Assembly (NCBI GenBank): GCA_963838235.1
Contig: CAWIQJ010000001.1
Location: forward strand, 1 to 64,000
Source: JAFECT01 sp963838235
Lineage (GTDB): Bacteria > Pseudomonadota > Alphaproteobacteria > Caulobacterales > Caulobacteraceae
Reading direction: 5' to 3'
Length of the DNA: 64,000 bases
The first letter of the stretch is position 1, and each line of letters starts with the position of its first letter. Below, one piece after another: positions 58,134-64,000 of this stretch. The notes below the pieces were generated by a model. The model was not told where the DNA came from, did no database searches, and saw only the letters and a program-made list of their open reading frames with translations. The translations under genes and the position numbers were made by a program.

Positions 58134-59375
58134 CTAGCTCTGGGCCGCCGCCAGCCGGGCCGCGATCTCGGGCGTCAGATAGCCGTCCGCGATCAGGCCG
58201 TTCTTCTTCTCCCAGGCCCTCAGCGCCGCCCGGGTCGCCGCCCCGATCTGGCCGTCGGGCAGGCCCACCGGATAGCCAAGCCGGTCGAGCGCCGCCTGGG
58301 CGGCGAAGCGCTGGGCCCGGGACAGCGGGACCTCGTGCGGCCAGGGGGTGCGCAGGGGCGGCTCGCCCCGGATCGCATCCGCCATCAGGCCGATGGAAAG
58401 GGCGTAGGCGATGGAGTTGTTGTACTTGCGGATGACGAAGTGGTTGGGGAAGGCCAGGAAGGCCGGCCCGCCCGCCCCGGCCGGGACCAGCAGCATGGCC
58501 TCGGCCCCCTGGTCGGCCATAGGCCACGGCCGCCCGTCGGCCCGCTTCACCCCGTGGGTGGTCCACCAGACCGGCGCGTGTTTCTCGCTCTCGGAGATCG
58601 AATAGTCGAAGCCCGGCGGGACCAGCACCTCCACCGCCCAGTCCTGACCCCGCTGCCAGCCCTGTTTGGCCAGATGGTTGGCGGCCGAGGCCAGGGCGTC
58701 AGCCGGGTCGTTCCAGATGTCGATCTTGCCGTCGCCGTCGCCGTCCTGGCCGAGCTCGAGATAGGCGCCGGGGATGAACTGGGTCTGGCCCATGGCCCCC
58801 GCCCAGGACCCCTTCAGGCGCGACCGTGGAATGCCCTTGTCGCGGATGATGATCAGGGCGTCGATCAGCTGGTCCTCGGCCCAGTCGCGCCGGCGCCCGT
58901 CGTAGGCCAGGGTCGCAAAGGCCGAGATCACGTCATAGTCGCCCTGGATCTTTCCGAACCCGGACTCCTGGGCCCAGATCGCGATCAGCACCTCGGGCGG
59001 CACGCCGTAGCGGGGCTCCAGGGTATTCATCCAGGGGTATTGCAGACGCAGGTTGCGACCTTCGGCCTCCCGCGCCGGCGAGATGGCGGTGCGGATGTAG
59101 TCGCTGATCGGTTTGACGAACTCGGGCTGGCCCGTGTCGTGGTTCAGGATGGAAGGGTTCAGGGTCACGTCGCTGAGCTGCTGCTCGACGAAGCCGCGGT
59201 CGAAGCCCTTCGCCACCGCCTTGTTCACAAACTGCACGCGCCAGGCGTCGAAGCTGATGGCCGGGCCGGTAGAGGGCGGCGGGACCTGGATGACCGGCGG
59301 CGACGTCTGGGCCGCCGCGCCAAGCGGGGCGCAGGCGCTGAACAGAAACAGAAAAAGAAGACCCCAACGACGCAT
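58134..59375 (-). CDS. Lytic murein transglycosylase (MltB family) with peptidoglycan-binding domain
   Basis: A 413-residue periplasmic enzyme that cleaves the glycan backbone of peptidoglycan to give 1,6-anhydro ends. Signal peptide or lipoprotein-like N terminus (LFLFSACAP). The SLT_2 domain has YGVPPEVLIAIWAQESGFGK with catalytic Glu137, and GSWAGAMGQTQFIPGAYLEL. The C-terminal 65 residues (AQAALDRLGYPVGLPDGQIG, ATRAALRAWEKKNGL) form a PG_binding_1 domain. Intact. Confidence 0.92.
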   Translation of the reverse strand: MRRWGLLFLFLFSACAPLGAAAQTSPPVIQVPPPSTGPAISFDAWRVQFVNKAVAKGFDRGFVEQQLSDVTLNPSILNHDTGQPEFVKPISDYIRTAISPAREAEGRNLRLQYPWMNTLEPRYGVPPEVLIAIWAQESGFGKIQGDYDVISAFATLAYDGRRRDWAEDQLIDALIIIRDKGIPRSRLKGSWAGAMGQTQFIPGAYLELGQDGDGDGKIDIWNDPADALASAANHLAKQGWQRGQDWAVEVLVPPGFDYSISESEKHAPVWWTTHGVKRADGRPWPMADQGAEAMLLVPAGAGGPAFLAFPNHFVIRKYNNSIAYALSIGLMADAIRGEPPLRTPWPHEVPLSRAQRFAAQAALDRLGYPVGLPDGQIGAATRAALRAWEKKNGLIADGYLTPEIAARLAAAQS

Positions 59376-59468
59376 AGGGAATAGCTAAGGGCGAACCGGC
59401 TAAGCCTTCAATCACAACTATGAGAAGGCTGGGTTTTCCGGCGCGACGAATTGGCCTTGGCGTCCACT

Positions 59469-59510
59469 CTCCCCTTCTAGGGGAGGGTTTAGGAGGCGGC
59501 CGCCGCCTCC
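59469..59510. repeat. Two short hairpins upstream of rpmJ
   Basis: Stem ctcccc / ggggag with loop ttcta (59469-59485), followed by the perfect palindrome ggaggcggccgccgcctcc (59492-59510). The intergenic region 59376-59600 has no coding sequence; the rpmJ promoter and the promoter of the transglycosylase must lie here but I cannot place them. Confidence 0.5.
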
Positions 59511-59600
59511 TCGCGTTGACAGCCGAACCCTGCCCCAGTATAGGCCTGCGCTCGCTCCGCCGGCCCTCCGGCGGGGTTCTTGTTTGATAAGGCCGAGACG

Positions 59601-59726
59601 ATGAAGGTCCGCAGCTCGCTGAAATCCCTGAAGGGTCGCCACCGCGACTGCAAGGTCGTGCGCCGCAAGGGCCGGGTCTACGTCATCAACAAGACCAACC
59701 CGCGCTTCAAGGCCAGGCAGGGCTGA
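59601..59726 (+). CDS. rpmJ: 50S ribosomal protein L36
   Basis: A 41-residue protein: it begins MKVRSSLKSLKGRHRDCKVV and continues RRKGRVYVINKTNPRFKARQ. This is the alphaproteobacterial, zinc-ligand-poor type of L36 with a single cysteine. It has its own promoter region and is followed by a good terminator. Confidence 0.95.
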   Translation: MKVRSSLKSLKGRHRDCKVVRRKGRVYVINKTNPRFKARQG

Positions 59727-59752
59727 GGCTCCGCCTCCTTCGAACGCTTCCG

Positions 59753-59778
59753 AGGCCGCGGCGCTCCGCGGCCTTTTT
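59753..59778 (+). terminator. Intrinsic terminator of rpmJ
   Basis: Stem aggccgcgg / ccgcggcct with loop cgct, followed by four T residues, 26 bases after the rpmJ stop. Confidence 0.88.
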
Positions 59779-59923
59779 GCTGCGCCAAACCCCGCCTCGG
59801 GTGGTTATCCACAAACTATCCCCGCCTGATCGGCGCCCGCGACAGGGCGCGCCGTTGAGGCCGTGGGGGGCGGGTGGTTAGCGTCTGCGGGAAACCAAGT
59901 CCCGATTCCCCCGGAGCAGACCC

Positions 59924-60202
59924 ATGGCCGCCGACGACGCCTCCTTCCCCACCAACGCCGACGTGCTGAGCTCCACCGCCCAGGGCAAGCTGAAGAGCCT
60001 GATCGAACGCATCGAGCGTCTGGAAGAGGACAAGGCCGCCGTGGCCGCCGACCTGAAGGAGGTGTTCGGCGAGGCCAAGGGCGAGGGCTTCGACACCAAG
60101 ATCGTGCGCAAGGTCGTGCGCCTGCGCAAACAGGACAAGGCCAAGCGCCAGGAGGAGGAGGCGCTGATCGACCTCTACCTTTCTGCTATCGGAGGGCTGT
60201 GA
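59924..60202 (+). CDS. gapR: GapR-type nucleoid-associated protein (DUF2312)
   Basis: A 92-residue protein that follows Caulobacter GapR: DVLSSTAQGKLKSLIERIER, LEEDKAAVAADLKEVFGEAK, IVRKVVRLRKQDKAKRQEEE and the end IDLYLSAIGGL. GapR encircles overtwisted AT-rich DNA ahead of replication and transcription and assists gyrase and topo IV. Two long helices form the tetramer. The stop overlaps the next start (GTGA) with ggaggg upstream, so expression of the downstream basic protein is coupled. Confidence 0.93.
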   Translation: MAADDASFPTNADVLSSTAQGKLKSLIERIERLEEDKAAVAADLKEVFGEAKGEGFDTKIVRKVVRLRKQDKAKRQEEEALIDLYLSAIGGL

Positions 60203-60591
60203 AGCGATCCTCCTTCGGCGACCGATCGAAGCCCAAGCCGTCTCGCAAAGAAGCGGCGAGCAAGACGCCGCCTGACCGGAAGGCCGCCGCCCGCAAGGCG
60301 GCGGTTCGCGCCTTGGAAAAAGCCAAGCGCCTCGCCGACCGCGCCGGCGTCAAACTCTCCGACTGGGAAGACGAGTTCCTCGGTTCGGTGGCGACCCGTG
60401 TGAAGACCTTCGGCCGCGCCTTCGCCGACCCCGAAAAAGGCGACCCGCGCGCACCCCTGTCGATGCTGCAGGCGGTGAAGCTGAAGGAGATTGTCGCCAA
60501 GGCGAAAGGGGGAAAGACGAAGGGAGAGGGGGCGAAGGGGGATAAGCGCCGTTCCAGCCTCCTGAAGCGAAAAAAATCTCCACGCGCCTGA
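60199..60591 (+). CDS. Very basic small protein coupled to gapR
   Basis: A 130-residue protein, strongly Lys/Arg-rich at both ends (KRSSFGDRSKPKPSRKEAAS at the start, KRRSSLLKRKKSPRA at the end). It has a folded-looking core in the middle (RLADRAGVKLSDWEDEFLGS, VATRVKTFGRAFADPEKGDP). GTG start overlapping the gapR stop with a ggaggg ribosome site. No recognised family. Charge and partner suggest nucleic acid binding (inference). Confidence 0.65.
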   Translation: MKRSSFGDRSKPKPSRKEAASKTPPDRKAAARKAAVRALEKAKRLADRAGVKLSDWEDEFLGSVATRVKTFGRAFADPEKGDPRAPLSMLQAVKLKEIVAKAKGGKTKGEGAKGDKRRSSLLKRKKSPRA

Positions 60592-60740
60592 CCTTTCGGT
60601 GATCCGATTTGCCGATCCGTGCGTATAAAGGGCGACTTTGTGTCAGGAACCGATCCCGGGCTTCGGCCGTCTAAGGATCGGTCGGACCCTCTGACCACGG
60701 GTCGCTCACCTTCGACGGGGGCGTCGAAAGGAGTGTTCGC

Positions 60741-61800
60741 GTGACGACGCCCGCAAGGCTGCTGTCGCTTGCCACCGCAAGCCCGCCCCACATTATCGAC
60801 CAGCGTGACGCCGCCGCCGCGTGCGAACGGCTGTTCGCCGGCCGCTATCGCGAATTCGAACGCTTGTCCGCGGTGTTCGGGACCACCGGCATCCGTCAGC
60901 GCCAGTCGGTCAAACCCATCGAATGGTACTTCGAGGACCGAGGCTGGCCCGAACGCACCGCCGCCTACCTCGAAGGCGCCGACGATCTGTTTGTCGACTG
61001 CGCGACCAAGGCGCTGGAGATCGCCGAGGTCCTGGCGTCGGAGATCGACACCATCGTCACCGTCTCCTCCACCGGCATCGCGACGCCGAGCCTGGAGGCG
61101 CGGGTGATGACGCGCATGGGCTTCCGCAACGACGTGCAACGCGTGCCGGTGTTCGGCCTAGGCTGCGCCGGCGGCGTGAGCGGGCTGTCGCTCGCCGACC
61201 GTCTGGCGCGGGCGCAACCCGGGATCGAAGGTGCTGTTCGTCACCATCGAGATCTGCACCCTGGCCTTCCGTCTCGACGAACTGACCAGGGCCAACATCG
61301 TCGCCACCGCCCTGTTCGGTGACGGCGCCGCGGCGTGCGTGATCTCGACCGAAGGCCGCTCGCCGCTGGTGATCGAAGGCGCGGGCGAACACACCTGGTA
61401 CGACACCCTCGACATCATGGGTTGGAACGTCGATCCGCAGGGTTTCGGCGTGATCTTCGACCGCTCGATTCCGCCGTTCGCGACCAAGAACCTCGGCCCC
61501 GCGATGGAAGGCATCCTCGCGCGCCTGGGTCTTTCCATGGAGGACGTGGACCGCTTCGTCTGCCACCCCGGCGGCGCCAAGGTGGTCACGCGCTGGAGGC
61601 CGCCTACCGCCTCGATCAGGGCGCGCTCGACCACGAGCGCGAGGTGCTGGCCAACCACGGCAACATGACGCGCGCCCACGGTGATGTTCGTGCTCGACCG
61701 GCTGATGCAGCACGAAACCCTGCCGCGACGTTCGGTGCTGTCCTCGCTCGGCCCGGGGTTCACCGCCAGCGCGGTCTCGCTGCTGAATGAGGCGGCGTGA
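60741..61800 (+). CDS. Type III polyketide synthase (chalcone/stilbene synthase family; three frameshifts)
   Basis: About 350 residues, thiolase fold. The N-terminal half is intact (TPARLLSLATASPPHIID, FGTTGIRQRQSV). Catalytic Cys in VFGLGCAGGVSGLSLADRLA, after a shift near 61228 FVTIEICTLAFR and ALFGDGAAACVIS, catalytic His in VCHPGGAKV, and after shifts near 61592 and 61672 catalytic Asn in LANHGNMT, ending SLGPGFTASAVSLL. Makes alkylresorcinol- or alkylpyrone-type products from fatty acyl-CoA and malonyl-CoA. GTG start with aaaggag upstream. Coupled (GTGA) to an ICMT-like gene. Confidence 0.9.
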
Positions 61801-62296
61801 TCACCGCGTTGGCCGTCCTGGCGGTTCGTCACCCTGCTGCGGCTGGGCGAACTGGTCTATGCGCGCGCCAACACCAAGCGCCTGCTCGCCCAGGGCGGCT
61901 ATGAGGTCGGCGCCGCGCACTATCCGCTGATCGTCGTCATGCACGCGGCCTGGCTGATCGGGCTGTGGGCGCTGGGCTGGAACCGCGCGGTGTCGTCTGC
62001 CCTGGCTCGCGGTGTTCGTCGTGATCGAAGTCGCGCGTGTCTGGGTGCTGGCCTCGATCGGCCGCCGCTGGACCACGCGCATCATCGTGGTGCCAGGCGA
62101 GACGCTGGTGCGCAAAGGACCCTACCGGTTCTTTCCGCATCCGAACTATGCGGTGGTGGTGGCCGAAATCCTGGTCCTGCCGATGGTGTTCGGCCTGTGG
62201 TGGTTCGCGCTGGTGTTCACCGTGCTGAACGCGGGCGTGCTGTGGATTCGCATCCGCGCAGAAAACACGGTGCTGGAGCCGGCGCGGACCGCTTAG
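61797..62296 (+). CDS. Isoprenylcysteine-type carboxyl/O-methyltransferase membrane protein (two frameshifts)
   Basis: About 165 residues with four or five hydrophobic segments. LLRLGELVYARANTKRLLAQG in the middle frame; GPYRFFPHPNYAVVVAEILV and the final IRIRAENTVLE in the last frame, the ICMT/phospholipid methyltransferase signature. Indels near 61825 and 62005. Start overlaps the PKS stop. In Streptomyces, the SrsB homologue methylates alkylresorcinols made by the type III PKS SrsA, so phenolic-lipid methylation is the most likely role. Confidence 0.85.
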
Positions 62297-62351
62297 GCGG
62301 TCGCCCTTCGCAAGGAAGGGGCCCACGAAAAACACGAACGCTACCCCCCAC

Positions 62352-62520
62352 GCCCGTCATCCCCGGACTTGTTCCGGGGATCCATGGTGGCCCTGACAGA
62401 AAGCGATGCGTGAGCGCTCGCGCGAACCGGCGCTGCGCGCGCAGTGGCTCGCTGGACGCTCGCTCAACCCGTCGGAGCTTGCGGAACGATGGACCCCCGG
62501 AACAAGTCGGGGGGTGACGG
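62352..62520. repeat. Inverted-repeat element related to the 34.4-kb element
   Basis: Left arm at 62352-62387 (gcccgtcatccccggacttg with gttccggggatcca) pairs imperfectly with the right arm at 62488-62520 (gatggacccccggaacaagt with cggggggtgacgg). The spacer contains gtgagcgctcgcgcgaaccg (62410-62429), one base different from the 34.5-kb spacer. Just before it, 62321-62338 repeats 18 bases of the 22.5-kb element arm. It fills the gap between convergent genes. Confidence 0.8.
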
Positions 62521-62549
62521 CATGTTAGAGAGAGGGTACGCGAGCGACC

Positions 62550-64000
<1,451 letters not shown>

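Overview
The window reads as chromosome from a high-GC alphaproteobacterium, most likely a member of the Caulobacterales (Caulobacteraceae). The pointers are a GapR (DUF2312) nucleoid protein, a DUF6491 secreted protein, a DUF2794 protein, the ftsY-ispZ pair, an acnA gene divergent from ccmABCDG, and a set of pseudaminic-acid (flagellin glycosylation, Caulobacter Flm-like) genes. No tRNA, rRNA, CRISPR array or prophage was recognised. The strongest global feature is quality-related: about twenty genes, including normally essential ones (asd, ftsY), are broken by single-base indels. This is far more easily explained by an unpolished long-read or MAG consensus than by real decay. I therefore annotate each broken gene over its full reconstructed span.

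0-15.6 kb: the tail of a probable DUF805 protein; an HscC-type Hsp70 translationally coupled to a membrane J-domain protein; a pyridoxal kinase; a beta-lactamase-fold serine hydrolase; two paralogous exported TPR proteins followed by a c-type cytochrome; convergent rarD and asd; zapE coupled to a small secreted protein; an Arr-type rifampin ADP-ribosyltransferase; and several small enzymes. 15.6-26.2 kb: a CitE-like lyase, thpR, then the conserved tesA / ybbA-ybbP divergent block, a Bax-inhibitor-1 protein, DUF2794, DUF1223 and acnA. 26.3-34.4 kb: the cytochrome c maturation operon ccmABCDG (including ccmD, a very short frameshifted gene), MarR, NUDIX, GFA, ispZ-ftsY and a membrane-anchored trypsin-like protease.

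34.4-48.6 kb is a surface-polysaccharide region: UDP-glucose dehydrogenase, a WecG/TagA glycosyltransferase, pseB-pseC-pseI, then (after an IS1182-family insertion, HU, and a Tat-signal LanC-like protein) WbqC, two related methyltransferases (one truncated), a PseF/SpsF-like cytidylyltransferase and pseG. Together these would make CMP-pseudaminic acid; only the PseH acetyltransferase step is not visible. 48.6-59.4 kb: a TonB-dependent receptor, a kynureninase-like enzyme with tryptophan 2,3-dioxygenase, an amino-acid permease, mnmC, motA and a lytic transglycosylase. 59.6-64 kb: rpmJ, gapR with a very basic partner protein, a type III polyketide synthase coupled to an isoprenylcysteine-type methyltransferase (a probable phenolic-lipid pathway), and the C-terminal part of a sigma-54 response regulator cut by the window edge.

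Intergenic regions hold several unusual repeats: a 30-bp perfect inverted repeat element, a nested double inverted repeat with 36-bp perfect outer arms, a related second copy near 62.4 kb that shares its spacer core, a tandem 56-bp duplication at the tryptophan dioxygenase stop codon, and an IS1182-type element inserted inside a palindrome.
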